From Flagellimonas algicola (GTDB lineage: Bacteria; Bacteroidota; Bacteroidia; Flavobacteriales; Flavobacteriaceae), in the NCBI RefSeq assembly GCF_005937185.1, contig NZ_VCNI01000003.1, forward strand, positions 186,001 through 250,000: a stretch of DNA of 64,000 bases, given 5' to 3'. Positions 1 to 7,957 of this stretch are shown piece by piece (position 1 is the first letter of the stretch; every line of letters begins with the position of its first letter). The position numbers and the translations under genes were made by a program. The notes beneath the pieces were generated by a model. The model did not search any database and was not told where the DNA came from. It saw nothing but the letters and a program-made list of their open reading frames with translations.

Positions 1-1212
1 CAAACGGGCATTGCTCCAGAACGTACTGTCGCGTGAAAAGACCCTCGGGTCATAAGGGTCGGATACGGCTTTATAAAAATCCTCTGGACGACTGGTATCG
101 AACTGGTAGTTATCATAAACTGAGGTACGCTTGCCATAAATTCCTCGTGATTTCTCCTTTTTGGAAAAACTGAAATCACTCAACATATGATCTCGTTTCA
201 AAAGAAAAACAGAATCGTTCACCACATCAAACTCTTGTTCAATATAAATTTCCTTGACCCAGTTGATATTAGCACTCTTGGTAACTTGCAGGTTGATTTT
301 CTTGATCGCATAAGTGGTATCAGCAACCCAAAAGTCCCCTTTAAAGGTCAGCTCGTTCTTCCGTCTGGGATAGTAAATAATGTTATAGCACCATTTGTCA
401 TCGATATAGGTACTATCTGACAACACATAATTATAGGTATCCACTCCGGTTTTGGACAATGGACTGGTGAAACTCTTATCAAAAAACTTCAGGTAGTTTT
501 CATACACATCATAGTCAGAATACAGGTCTTCCACAAATGCGGTTATGGACTGGTGTCCATCAAAACCAGAACTTTTATTCCCCAATACATCCTCTTTTTC
601 TTCTCCCAAAAGGTTGTCGCCATAAACTTTGGAGAATGTTTCGTTCAAAAACATGGGGAGATAGGTCTTTCCAGTCACCCTTGACGTATCCAGATTTTCG
701 AACATGAATTCCAGTCCTTTAAAGAGCTTACTTTTGATCAGGGCACTGTCAATGGTGTTCAGATCAAACTCTACCTTTTCATATTTATCATATTGGTATT
801 GTTTGAACTTTCGCACCCCATTTTCCCTTTTTTTGGCCCAAATTTTCTTCAGAATGTCAATGGCGGGATTATTCTTTTTGGATTGCTTGCCCGTATATAC
901 AATCACCTCCTTTAATTGTTCCGTGGATTCCTCAAGTATTACCTGCATATCATAGTTGACCTTCTGGGCCAATTCGATTACCACGGATTCATAACCAATA
1001 AAGGACACCTCAACTGAAGAATAGGTATTATCAGATTCCAGATAAAAACGACCATTGTCGTTGGTAATGGTCCCTTCTGTAGAATTTGGGAACACAATAT
1101 TGGCAAAAGCAATGGGTGAGCCATCGGCGTCCACTACAATACCGCTGACTTTGGTTTGCGAGAAAAGGGAACAAAAGGATAAAAGAAAAATAGCGACAAG
1201 GAATCTTCTCAT
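1..1212 (-). CDS. DUF5686/carboxypeptidase-regulatory-like family protein, C-terminus outside window
   Basis: The reading frame stays open from an ATG at 1212 to the window edge, giving the first 404 residues of a larger protein. The N-terminus is a signal peptide (MRRFLVAIFLLSFCSLFSQ). It is followed by a carboxypeptidase-D regulatory-like beta-sandwich of about 80 residues, seen in phrases such as SGIVVDADGSPIAFANI and GTITNDNGRFYLES. The rest matches the DUF5686 family, which in Bacteroidota are large outer-membrane-associated proteins that run into a C-terminal beta-barrel. The function is unknown. A second in-frame ATG lies at 1224, but the 1212 start puts the signal peptide directly at the N-terminus. 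The gene is transcribed in the same direction as pdhB, separated from it by the terminator at 1307-1343. Confidence 0.85.
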   Translation of the reverse strand, partial: MRRFLVAIFLLSFCSLFSQTKVSGIVVDADGSPIAFANIVFPNSTEGTITNDNGRFYLESDNTYSSVEVSFIGYESVVIELAQKVNYDMQVILEESTEQLKEVIVYTGKQSKKNNPAIDILKKIWAKKRENGVRKFKQYQYDKYEKVEFDLNTIDSALIKSKLFKGLEFMFENLDTSRVTGKTYLPMFLNETFSKVYGDNLLGEEKEDVLGNKSSGFDGHQSITAFVEDLYSDYDVYENYLKFFDKSFTSPLSKTGVDTYNYVLSDSTYIDDKWCYNIIYYPRRKNELTFKGDFWVADTTYAIKKINLQVTKSANINWVKEIYIEQEFDVVNDSVFLLKRDHMLSDFSFSKKEKSRGIYGKRTSVYDNYQFDTSRPEDFYKAVSDPYDPRVFSRDSTFWSNARL

Positions 1213-1306
1213 GTTCTGATACATACGCACAGCAAAACCGAGGTGGTTTTTCAAAAGTGCTTGGTCAATTTTGTTTAAAAGTAATTTTCTATCAAAAACT
1301 ATTCCT

Positions 1307-1343
1307 TAAAAAAAGCCTCATCAACTTTTTGGTTGACGAGGCT
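1307..1343 (-). terminator. Rho-independent terminator after pdhB
   Basis: A 12-bp stem (1314-1325 with 1332-1343, one G-U pair) has a 6-nt loop. On the minus strand it is followed by a run of Ts (the A-run at 1308-1314 on the plus strand). It lies 25 bases past the pdhB stop codon. Confidence 0.85.
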
Positions 1344-1368
1344 AATATACCGTACAAATATATGTAAC

Positions 1369-2346
1369 TTATTTATATAACACTTTCTTAACAGCCTTGA
1401 TCACATCGTTATGATTGGGCAACCACTCGGCCAACAATACGGGAGAGTATGGAGCCGGGGTATCAGCTGTATTGATTTTTACGATAGGAGCATCCAAATA
1501 ATCGAAAGCCTTATCCTGAACATGATAGGTAATTTCGGTAGCTACGTTGCCAAAAGGCCAAGCTTCTTCCAAAACAACCAAGCGATTGGTTTTTTTAACA
1601 GAATTTAGAATGGCATCATGATCCATTGGGCGAACTGTACGAAGATCAATAATCTCGCAGCTAATTCCTTCTTTTTCCAATTCATCAGCAGCTTTGTAAG
1701 CCTCCTTGATAATTTTTCCGAAGGAAACTATAGTAACATCCGTTCCTTCCCTTTTAATATCCGCAACGCCTAGTGGAATGGTGTATTCGCCCTCTGGCAC
1801 TTCCCCTTTATCCCCATACATTTGTTCCGATTCCATAAAAATAACCGGATCATCATCACGGATGGCAGCTTTCAACAAGCCTTTGGCATCAGCCGGATTG
1901 GATGGCACCACCACTTTTAACCCCGGGCAATTGGCAAACCAGCTTTCAAACGCTTGTGAATGCGTGGCCGCCAGCTGACCTGCGGAGGCCGTTGGCCCTC
2001 TAAAAACAATTGGGCAAGGAAATTGACCGGCAGACATCTGTCTTATCTTAGCCGCATTATTTATAATTTGATCTATCCCCACCAAGGCGAAGTTAAAGGT
2101 CATAAACTCAATAATAGGTCGATTCCCGATCATGGCCGAACCCACTCCAATACCTGCAAATCCCAACTCAGAAATAGGGGTATCCAGCACGCGTTCCGGG
2201 CCAAATTCATCCAACATTCCTTTGGAAGCTTTGTAGGCGCCGTTATACTCGGCGACCTCTTCACCCATTAAATAAATGGTATCATCTCTACGCATTTCCT
2301 CGGTCATGGCCTCGGCGATGGCTTGCCTAAACTGTAATGTTTTCAT
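1369..2346 (-). CDS. pdhB: Pyruvate dehydrogenase E1 component, beta subunit
   Basis: This 325-residue protein is the beta subunit of the heterotetrameric (alpha2beta2) thiamine-diphosphate E1 enzyme. It works with E1-alpha and E2 to decarboxylate pyruvate to acetyl-CoA in the cytoplasm. Family signatures are clear: the N-terminal TLQFRQAIAEAMTEEM, the ThDP-binding-region MGEEVAEYNGAYKASKGM, the conserved TPISELGFAGIGVGSAM, the FRGPTASAGQLAATHSQ loop, and the C-terminal transketolase domain with DLRTVRPMD and LEEAWPFGN. The length is full for the family. The alpha subunit and E2 are not adjacent; pdhB standing alone is common in flavobacteria. It is divergent from etfB and shares with it a 171-bp intergenic region containing a perfect palindrome at 2446-2473. 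Confidence 0.96.
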   Translation of the reverse strand: MKTLQFRQAIAEAMTEEMRRDDTIYLMGEEVAEYNGAYKASKGMLDEFGPERVLDTPISELGFAGIGVGSAMIGNRPIIEFMTFNFALVGIDQIINNAAKIRQMSAGQFPCPIVFRGPTASAGQLAATHSQAFESWFANCPGLKVVVPSNPADAKGLLKAAIRDDDPVIFMESEQMYGDKGEVPEGEYTIPLGVADIKREGTDVTIVSFGKIIKEAYKAADELEKEGISCEIIDLRTVRPMDHDAILNSVKKTNRLVVLEEAWPFGNVATEITYHVQDKAFDYLDAPIVKINTADTPAPYSPVLLAEWLPNHNDVIKAVKKVLYK

Positions 2347-2445
2347 TAAGTAGTACTACTAAGATTAGTTGTGTGCTTAAAAATGCAAGCAAAAATAGCA
2401 AAATCCAAACGAACAAAGGAAGAAGGAAAAACAAAAAAATGTACA

Positions 2446-2473
2446 AAATTTATTATGCATGCATAATAAATTT
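2446..2473. promoter_or_regulatory. Perfect 28-bp palindrome, candidate operator between pdhB and etfB
   Basis: Bases 2446-2459 are the exact reverse complement of 2460-2473; the core is TTATTATGCATGCATAATAA. It ends 14 bases before the -7 box of etfB (2488-2495), so it covers the expected -33 region. The 16-bp core ATTATGCATGCATAAT recurs at 45915-45930 upstream of the SGNH lipoprotein gene. There is no T-run, so it is more likely a protein-binding site than a terminator. Which regulator binds is unknown; MarR- and TetR-type proteins bind dyads of this sort. Confidence 0.6.
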
Positions 2474-2487
2474 ATGATTTTTATGGC

Positions 2488-2495
2488 TATCTTTG
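2488..2495 (+). promoter_or_regulatory. -7 promoter box of etfB
   Basis: TATCTTTG matches the Bacteroidota -7 consensus TAnnTTTG. It lies 22 bases before the etfB ATG, implying a short leader. No clean TTG is seen at -33; that position is taken up by the palindrome. Confidence 0.55.
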
Positions 2496-2517
2496 AAGCG
2501 ATAAACATATACAAGAT

Positions 2518-3264
2518 ATGAAGATTTTAGTTTGCATTAGCAACGTGCCGGATACTACTTCCAAAATCAATTTTACCGAGGGGGATACCAAGTTTGATAC
2601 AAACGGGGTTCAATTTGTTATTAATCCCAATGACGAGTTTGGTTTGACCCGTGCCATGTGGTTCAAGGAAAAGCAAGGAGCTGCAGTACATGTAGCCACT
2701 GTAGGAGGTGCCCAAACGGAGCCTACCATACGAAAAGCTTTGGCCATTGGTGCCGACGAGGCTATCAGAATCAATGCGGAACCCACTGATGGTTTCTATG
2801 TAGCTCGTCAGCTGGCAGAAGTAATCAAAAATGGAGGGTATGACCTAATCATAGCCGGACGGGAATCCATCGACTACAACGGGGGAATGGTACCGGGAAT
2901 TTTGGCCACTCTTTTGGATATGAACTTTGTAAACACTTGTATTAGCTTGGAGGTGGATGGAAATTCGGCAACAGCCATTCGGGAAATTGATGGTGGAAAA
3001 GAAACTATCAGCACCTCCCTACCCCTGGTCATTGGCGGACAAAAAGGTTTGGTAGCCGAAAGTGATCTCCGTATTCCCAATATGCGCGGCATCATGATGG
3101 CCCGAAAAAAGGCGTTGAACGTTGTGGAACCTATAGAGGCTCCTCAACCTACACAAGACCAAAAATTTGAAAAACCCGCTGCCAAAGGACCGGTAAAGTT
3201 GGTGGATGCAGGAAATGTGGGTGAATTGGTCAATCTTTTACACACCGAAGCCAAGGTGATCTAA
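2518..3264 (+). CDS. etfB: Electron transfer flavoprotein, beta subunit
   Basis: This 248-residue protein is the AMP-binding half of the EtfAB heterodimer. EtfAB takes electrons from acyl-CoA dehydrogenases and passes them to ETF:quinone oxidoreductase. The start MKILVCISNVPDTTSKINF and the segment NPNDEFGLTRAM are typical of the bacteroidete family, as are GADEAIRI and GRESIDYNGGMVPGILA (the conserved ETF-beta signature region). Length is normal. etfA follows 92 bases downstream on the same strand, so the two form an operon. A -7 box (2488-2495) and a 28-bp palindrome lie just upstream, suggesting control by a dedicated regulator, perhaps one tied to fatty-acid use. Confidence 0.96.
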   Translation: MKILVCISNVPDTTSKINFTEGDTKFDTNGVQFVINPNDEFGLTRAMWFKEKQGAAVHVATVGGAQTEPTIRKALAIGADEAIRINAEPTDGFYVARQLAEVIKNGGYDLIIAGRESIDYNGGMVPGILATLLDMNFVNTCISLEVDGNSATAIREIDGGKETISTSLPLVIGGQKGLVAESDLRIPNMRGIMMARKKALNVVEPIEAPQPTQDQKFEKPAAKGPVKLVDAGNVGELVNLLHTEAKVI

Positions 3265-3279
3265 ATCTCAAACAAAAAA

Positions 3280-3334
3280 TTCCAAATTCCAAACATCGAG
3301 CATCCAACATCCAGCATCAGTTTTGAATTTGGAA
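3280..3334. repeat. Inverted-repeat element with short internal direct repeats, between etfB and etfA
   Basis: TTCCAAATTC (3280-3289) is the exact reverse complement of GAATTTGGAA (3325-3334). The space between contains short imperfect direct repeats built on CATCCA/CATC. It has the look of a degenerate dispersed intergenic repeat. It could also act as a processing or attenuating hairpin between two genes that must be made in equal amounts. Confidence 0.45.
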
Positions 3335-3356
3335 AATTAAAAATCGAATTAAAAAC

Positions 3357-4325
3357 ATGTCAGTACTAGTATATACAGAATCAGATAAGGGAGCATTTAA
3401 AAAGAATGCCTTCGAGGTGGCTTCCTATGCTTACAAAGTAGCACAAGATTTGGGGACAACGGTCACTGCGGTAACTATCAATGCCAATGATGATGCATCC
3501 TTGGGGAACTATGGTGTTTCCAAAGTATTAAAAGTCAGCAATGGGGATTTGGATACATTCAACGCCAAGGCCTATGCCCATGTTTTGGCTCAAGCGGCAG
3601 AAGCTGAAGGTGCCAAGGTTATTGTAGTCAGCTCCAGTGCCGATGCCAAGTTTTTAGCCCCTATCCTATCCGCCAAGCTAAATGCAGGATATACACCAAA
3701 TGTGGTTGCCGCTCCAGATAGCACATCTCCTTTCGTGGTAAAAAGAACGGCATTCAGTAATAAAGGTTTCGCGCATACCGAAATCAGTTCGGACACCAAG
3801 CTCATTGGGGTATCCAACAATGCTTATGGGGTTCATGAAAACAATATTTCAGCTACTGTAGCAGATTTTTCCCCTTCGCTGGGCGATGGCGATTTCACTG
3901 CAAAATCTGTAGAAGTGGACAAAGTAGTTGGAAAAGCCACTATTGCCGATGCAGATATTGTTGTTTCGGGCGGAAGAGGCTTAAAAGGCCCAGAAAACTG
4001 GGGCATGATCGAAGAATTGGCCGATGTTTTGGGTGCGGCAACTGCCTGTTCCAAACCAGTTTCGGATTTGGGATGGCGCCCACATGGCGAACACGTGGGG
4101 CAAACCGGAAAACCAGTGGCAAGCAACTTATACATAGCCATAGGTATTTCAGGTGCCATACAGCATTTGGCGGGAGTAAGTGCCTCCAAAACCAAAGTGG
4201 TGATCAACAACGACCCCGAAGCTCCTTTCTTTAAAGCAGCGGATTACGGTATCGTTGGGGATGCCTTTGAAGTGGTACCGGAACTCATCGAAAAATTAAA
4301 GGAATTTAAAGCCCAAAACACTTAA
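3357..4325 (+). CDS. etfA: Electron transfer flavoprotein, alpha subunit
   Basis: This 322-residue FAD-binding subunit partners EtfB. The N-terminal domain begins [20 protein letters not shown]. The C-terminal FAD domain carries the family signature in order: [46 protein letters not shown] and [20 protein letters not shown]. Length is full. It ends at a hairpin terminator (4352-4398), so etfBA appears to be a two-gene unit. The acyl-CoA dehydrogenases it should serve are not in this window. Confidence 0.96.
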   Translation: MSVLVYTESDKGAFKKNAFEVASYAYKVAQDLGTTVTAVTINANDDASLGNYGVSKVLKVSNGDLDTFNAKAYAHVLAQAAEAEGAKVIVVSSSADAKFLAPILSAKLNAGYTPNVVAAPDSTSPFVVKRTAFSNKGFAHTEISSDTKLIGVSNNAYGVHENNISATVADFSPSLGDGDFTAKSVEVDKVVGKATIADADIVVSGGRGLKGPENWGMIEELADVLGAATACSKPVSDLGWRPHGEHVGQTGKPVASNLYIAIGISGAIQHLAGVSASKTKVVINNDPEAPFFKAADYGIVGDAFEVVPELIEKLKEFKAQNT

Positions 4326-4351
4326 TTTTTGTTAATTTGCCTTTTGCAAGG

Positions 4352-4398
4352 GGCTGTTCAGATAATGGTAGTGCCACTTATTTGAACGGCCTTTTTTG
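4352..4398 (+). terminator. Terminator after etfA
   Basis: GGCTGTTCA (4352-4360) pairs with TGAACGGCC (4383-4391) with one G-U pair and a 22-nt loop. It is followed by TTTTTT at 4392-4397. It separates etfBA from the next gene. Confidence 0.7.
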
Positions 4399-4403
4399 GT
4401 TTT

Positions 4404-4409
4404 AGGAGG
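4404..4409 (+). promoter_or_regulatory. Unusually strong Shine-Dalgarno sequence
   Basis: AGGAGG sits 5 bases before the ATG at 4415. Most genes in this window have no recognisable ribosome binding site, as is normal in Bacteroidota, so this is an exception. It supports the 4415 start. Confidence 0.6.
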
Positions 4410-4414
4410 ATTAT

Positions 4415-5047
4415 ATGAGTTTAGTTCGATTGAAAATAAAGGGGATATCTTATAGCCAAACACAAAATGGGGCTTATGCCCTTATTTTGAATGAAGTGGA
4501 GGGAGACAGAAAGCTTCCCATCGTCATTGGTGCATTTGAGGCCCAATCCATTGCCATTGCCCTGGAAAAGGAAATAAAGCCCCCTAGACCGCTCACGCAC
4601 GACTTGTTCAAGAACTTTTCGGATAGGTTTGAGATTGTGATCAAGCAGGTTATAATCCACAAATTGGTGGATGGGGTATTTTACTCGAGTATCATTTGCG
4701 AACGTGATAAAGTAGAGGAAATTGTGGATGCAAGAACCAGTGATGCCATAGCTTTGGCACTTCGGTTTGACGCTCCCATTTTTACGTATAAAACCATTTT
4801 GGACAAGGCAGGAATCTACCTCAAATTCTCTTCCAAGGAAAGTGAGGAAAACGAGGAGGATGACAGTATTGTGGTGGATGAGATTTTGCAGGAGGGCGAA
4901 ACCGTGGAAATTGAATCCGGGGCTTCATCGCAGGGATATCGCGAAATGACCTTGGAAGAACTTCATAAAGAACTGGATAAGGCAGTAGCCAACGAAGACT
5001 ACGAAAAGGCTGCCAAACTACGGGACGAAATCTCCAAACGTAAATAA
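4415..5047 (+). CDS. Bifunctional nuclease (BFN/DUF151) family protein with C-terminal UVR motif
   Basis: The protein has 210 residues. Residues 1-135 form a BFN (DUF151) domain, recognisable from LPIVIGAFEAQSIAIALE, RPLTHDLFKNF and ARTSDAIALALRFDAPIF. BFN proteins have been reported with DNase and RNase activity, but the role in bacteria is poorly defined. An acidic linker (about 138-170) leads to a C-terminal UvrB/UvrC-type helical motif, EELHKELDKAVANEDYEKAA with KLRDEI, of the kind that mediates UvrB-UvrC contact. The combination suggests a link to nucleic-acid repair or turnover; that is inference. It sits 8 bases upstream of the nucleoside transporter and probably shares its transcript. 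Confidence 0.9.
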   Translation: MSLVRLKIKGISYSQTQNGAYALILNEVEGDRKLPIVIGAFEAQSIAIALEKEIKPPRPLTHDLFKNFSDRFEIVIKQVIIHKLVDGVFYSSIICERDKVEEIVDARTSDAIALALRFDAPIFTYKTILDKAGIYLKFSSKESEENEEDDSIVVDEILQEGETVEIESGASSQGYREMTLEELHKELDKAVANEDYEKAAKLRDEISKRK

Positions 5048-5055
5048 TCCGCTGC

Positions 5056-6519
5056 ATGCCAAAACTCACCAAGATTTTCCTTGTATTAATCTGTTTTGTT
5101 TGTACCGCAAGTTTTGGTCAAGATTTACTCCCTGCAGACTCTATCAGTGCGGCCGTTGACACCACCATTATCGATGATATTACTCCTAAGGAAACTCCCC
5201 AATTGGTGCCCAACCAAGGGTTTACCATAAACTCATTATGGCGGGGGGCTTTGGGTATGGCCATTTTGATTCTGATTTCATTTCTCTTTAGCGCTAACAG
5301 AAGAGCTATCAATTGGAGAACGGTCGGGATTGGTTTGGGATTGCAATTAATAATTGCCATCGGAGTGCTAAAAGTCCCATTTATTCAAGTAATATTTGAA
5401 ACTATTGGGAAGCTTTTTATTCAAATATTGGAGTTTACAAAAATAGGCAGTACGTTTCTCTTTGAAGGCCTAGTAGCAGACACCAATACCTTTGGGTACA
5501 TCTTTGCTTTTCAAGTATTGCCTACAATTATCTTTTTTTCCGCTCTAACTTCACTATTGTATTACCTTGGAATAATCCAATTTATAGTTAAGGGTTTTGC
5601 CTGGTTATTAACTAAAACCTTCGGAATTAGTGGAGCGGAAAGCCTATCTGTTGCCGGAAACATCTTTTTAGGTCAGACTGAAGCACCTCTACTAATTAAG
5701 GCCTATCTGGAAAAAATGAACAAATCCGAGATTCTGCTAGTGATGATTGGCGGAATGGCAACGGTGGCCGGAGCTGTTCTTGGTGCTTATATTGATTTTC
5801 TAGGTGGGAATGACGAGATCCTCAAATTAGTCTTTGCTAAGCATCTGCTGGCAGCCTCTGTAATGGCGGCACCTGGAGCTATTGTTGTTTCTAAAATACT
5901 TTATCCACAAACCGAAGCAATCAATACAGATGTTCGAGTTTCTAGCGAAAAAATTGGCTCTAATGTTTTGGATGCTATTTCAAATGGAACAGGGGAAGGA
6001 TTAAGATTAGCAATAAATGTAGGGGCAATGTTATTGGTATTCATGGCCATAATTGCCTTGATAAATGGAATTCTAGGACTATTCGGAGAAATTGGTTCCT
6101 TTAACGACTGGATTGCGAATAACTCTACCTATAACCAGCTGTCACTGGAGGCCGTATTGGGAACAATTTTCGCTCCTTTAATGTGGATAATTGGTGTTGC
6201 CAAAGAAGACATTGCTTTAATGGGGCAACTTTTAGGCATCAAATTGGCGGCCAGTGAATTTGTAGGCTATACACAACTTGCTGAATTAAAAAATATGGCC
6301 AACTCACCACATTTCACCTATAACAAATCCGTGATCATGGCTACCTATATGCTCTGCGGATTTGCCAATTTTGCTTCCATCGGTATCCAAATTGGGGGTA
6401 TCGGTTCCTTGGCGCCCGGTCAGCGTAAAACACTATCCGAATTTGGAATGCGCGCGGTGTTGGGCGGTTCTTTGGCCTCATTGCTTTCCGCAACTATTGC
6501 TGGGATGATTCTTGGATAG
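5056..6519 (+). CDS. NupC/NupG-family concentrative nucleoside transporter
   Basis: This 487-residue inner-membrane protein of the CNT family imports nucleosides with a cation gradient. The N-terminus is a signal-peptide-like segment (MPKLTKIFLVLICFVCTASF) followed by about 40 polar residues, an extension often seen in flavobacterial members. The membrane core follows, with the CNT signatures GISGAESLSVAGNIFLGQTE, APLLIKAYLEKMNKSE and GGMATVAGAVLGAYI, and near the end CGFANFASIGIQIGGIGSL. Those carry the conserved substrate-binding GQTEAP and Asn/Phe/Ser positions. It lies 8 bases after the BFN gene. Salvaged deoxynucleosides would feed the deoxynucleoside kinase fused to FolK at 61 kb; that connection is inference. 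Confidence 0.93.
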   Translation: MPKLTKIFLVLICFVCTASFGQDLLPADSISAAVDTTIIDDITPKETPQLVPNQGFTINSLWRGALGMAILILISFLFSANRRAINWRTVGIGLGLQLIIAIGVLKVPFIQVIFETIGKLFIQILEFTKIGSTFLFEGLVADTNTFGYIFAFQVLPTIIFFSALTSLLYYLGIIQFIVKGFAWLLTKTFGISGAESLSVAGNIFLGQTEAPLLIKAYLEKMNKSEILLVMIGGMATVAGAVLGAYIDFLGGNDEILKLVFAKHLLAASVMAAPGAIVVSKILYPQTEAINTDVRVSSEKIGSNVLDAISNGTGEGLRLAINVGAMLLVFMAIIALINGILGLFGEIGSFNDWIANNSTYNQLSLEAVLGTIFAPLMWIIGVAKEDIALMGQLLGIKLAASEFVGYTQLAELKNMANSPHFTYNKSVIMATYMLCGFANFASIGIQIGGIGSLAPGQRKTLSEFGMRAVLGGSLASLLSATIAGMILG

Positions 6520-6522
6520 AAC

Positions 6523-6988
6523 GAAGGGTGAAAGGTCAAGGGTTTAGCTAGGGGCCGGAAAAGTATTATCAACCTCGAATATGTGTAAACGTCGTTGTTA
6601 TGCGAAATTTTCGAGAATTGGAAGTCTGGAAAGACGCGAGAAAATTGGTAAAAGAAGTTTACCTCATTACCAAACTTTTACCCAAGACCGAAACTTATGG
6701 TCTAACTCAACAAATTCAGAGAAGTGCTGTCTCCATTCCGGCCAATATAGCGGAAGGCTGTGGCAAAAATTCAAATAGAGATTTTGCCCGATTTCTTCAA
6801 ATCAGTTTAGGCTCAATATATGAATTGGAAACCCATCTAATACTTTGCAACGACCTCGGTTTTATCCCTTCAAAAGAATTTAAGACTTTAGTCAAAGCCA
6901 TTCAATTGCTCCAAAAACGTCTCACAGCCCTAATAAAATACAATACCACCTAACCCTTTGCCCATTTATCCTTCTCCTTTCACCCTTC
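6523..6988. repeat. 13-bp inverted repeats flanking the four-helix bundle gene
   Basis: GAAGGGTGAAAGG at 6523-6535 is repeated exactly, inverted, as CCTTTCACCCTTC at 6976-6988. The two copies bracket the small gene at 6600-6953. The DNA on the far side (6955-7078) is a pyrimidine-rich tract full of CCCTT/ACCTTT/AACCC words. No target-site duplication or transposase is visible. Confidence 0.55.
6600..6953 (+). CDS. Four-helix bundle protein (S23/23S rRNA intervening-sequence family)
   Basis: This 117-residue protein has the family hallmarks: MRNFRELEVWKDARKLVKEV at the N-terminus, then LTQQIQRSAVSIPANIAEGC (the strongly conserved RSAVSIPANIAEG motif) and FLQISLGSIYELETHL. The family was first found inside intervening sequences of 23S rRNA genes but is also widespread as free-standing genes. 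Members form pentameric four-helix bundles of unknown function. Here no rRNA gene is nearby. The gene is framed by exact 13-bp inverted repeats (6523-6535, 6976-6988), which hints that it travels as a small cassette. Confidence 0.88.
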   Translation: MRNFRELEVWKDARKLVKEVYLITKLLPKTETYGLTQQIQRSAVSIPANIAEGCGKNSNRDFARFLQISLGSIYELETHLILCNDLGFIPSKEFKTLVKAIQLLQKRLTALIKYNTT

Positions 6989-7079
6989 CACCCATAACCC
7001 AACCGTTAATAAAATTGCTCAAAACTCCCTCCTTCTACCCTTTACCTTTCGCACTTAACCCATTACCTTTAACCCCACT

Positions 7080-7904
7080 ATGAAACAATACCACGACTTA
7101 CTCAAACACGTACTTACCGAAGGAAATGCCAAAGGAGACCGCACAGGAACTGGAACCGTCAGCGTTTTTGGCTATCAAATGCGGTTTGATCTTTCCGAAG
7201 GCTTCCCCATGGTGACCACAAAAAAATTGCATTTAAAATCCATAGTTCACGAACTGCTCTGGTTTTTAAAGGGCGATACCAATGTGGGCTACCTTCAGGA
7301 AAATGGGGTACGTATTTGGAACGAGTGGGCGGATGACAATGGCGATTTGGGCCCTGTCTACGGACACCAATGGCGGAACTGGAACAGTGAGGAAATCGAC
7401 CAGATAAAAGAGGTCATTGAAACCCTGAAAACCAACCCTAATAGTCGCAGGATGTTGGTATCGGCTTGGAACCCCAGCGTGTTGCCTGACACATCTGTGT
7501 CGTTTGGTGAGAATGTGGCCAATGGTAAGGCCGCCCTCCCCCCATGCCATGCTTTTTTCCAGTTTTATGTAGCTGATGGTAAATTGTCGTGTCAATTGTA
7601 CCAGCGTAGTGCAGATGTCTTTTTAGGGGTTCCTTTCAATATAGCTTCCTATGCTTTGTTTACCATGATGATGGCCCAAGTATGTGGTTATGAGCCCGGC
7701 GATTTTATCCACACCTTTGGGGATACCCATATTTACAACAACCACCGAGAGCAAGTGGAATTGCAGTTAAGTCGTGAGCCAAGACCCTTGCCCACCATGA
7801 GATTGAACCCAGCGGTTAAAAACATCTTCGATTTTACATTTGATGATTTTGAACTGCTGAACTACGACCCACATCCCCACATCAAAGGTGTTGTGGCTGT
7901 TTAG
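7080..7904 (+). CDS. thyA: Thymidylate synthase
   Basis: This 274-residue protein converts dUMP to dTMP using methylene-tetrahydrofolate. The active-site cysteine is C156 in [12 protein letters not shown]. Other conserved stretches are [67 protein letters not shown] and DTHIYNNH. It is slightly longer than the E. coli enzyme because of an insert before the catalytic cysteine. The dihydrofolate made in this reaction is recycled by FolA (35.7 kb here). It stands alone with a 126-bp pyrimidine-rich region upstream. Confidence 0.97.
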   Translation: MKQYHDLLKHVLTEGNAKGDRTGTGTVSVFGYQMRFDLSEGFPMVTTKKLHLKSIVHELLWFLKGDTNVGYLQENGVRIWNEWADDNGDLGPVYGHQWRNWNSEEIDQIKEVIETLKTNPNSRRMLVSAWNPSVLPDTSVSFGENVANGKAALPPCHAFFQFYVADGKLSCQLYQRSADVFLGVPFNIASYALFTMMMAQVCGYEPGDFIHTFGDTHIYNNHREQVELQLSREPRPLPTMRLNPAVKNIFDFTFDDFELLNYDPHPHIKGVVAV

Positions 7905-7957
7905 CAAAAGCTAGGACATCATATAAAAGCAAGTACCATCCAAACCAACATTTAAAA

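Noticed and set aside
6581-6778. Alternative reading frame overlapping the four-helix bundle gene
   Set aside because: The frame at 6600 contains the family motif RSAVSIPANIAEG; the other frame has no recognisable sequence.
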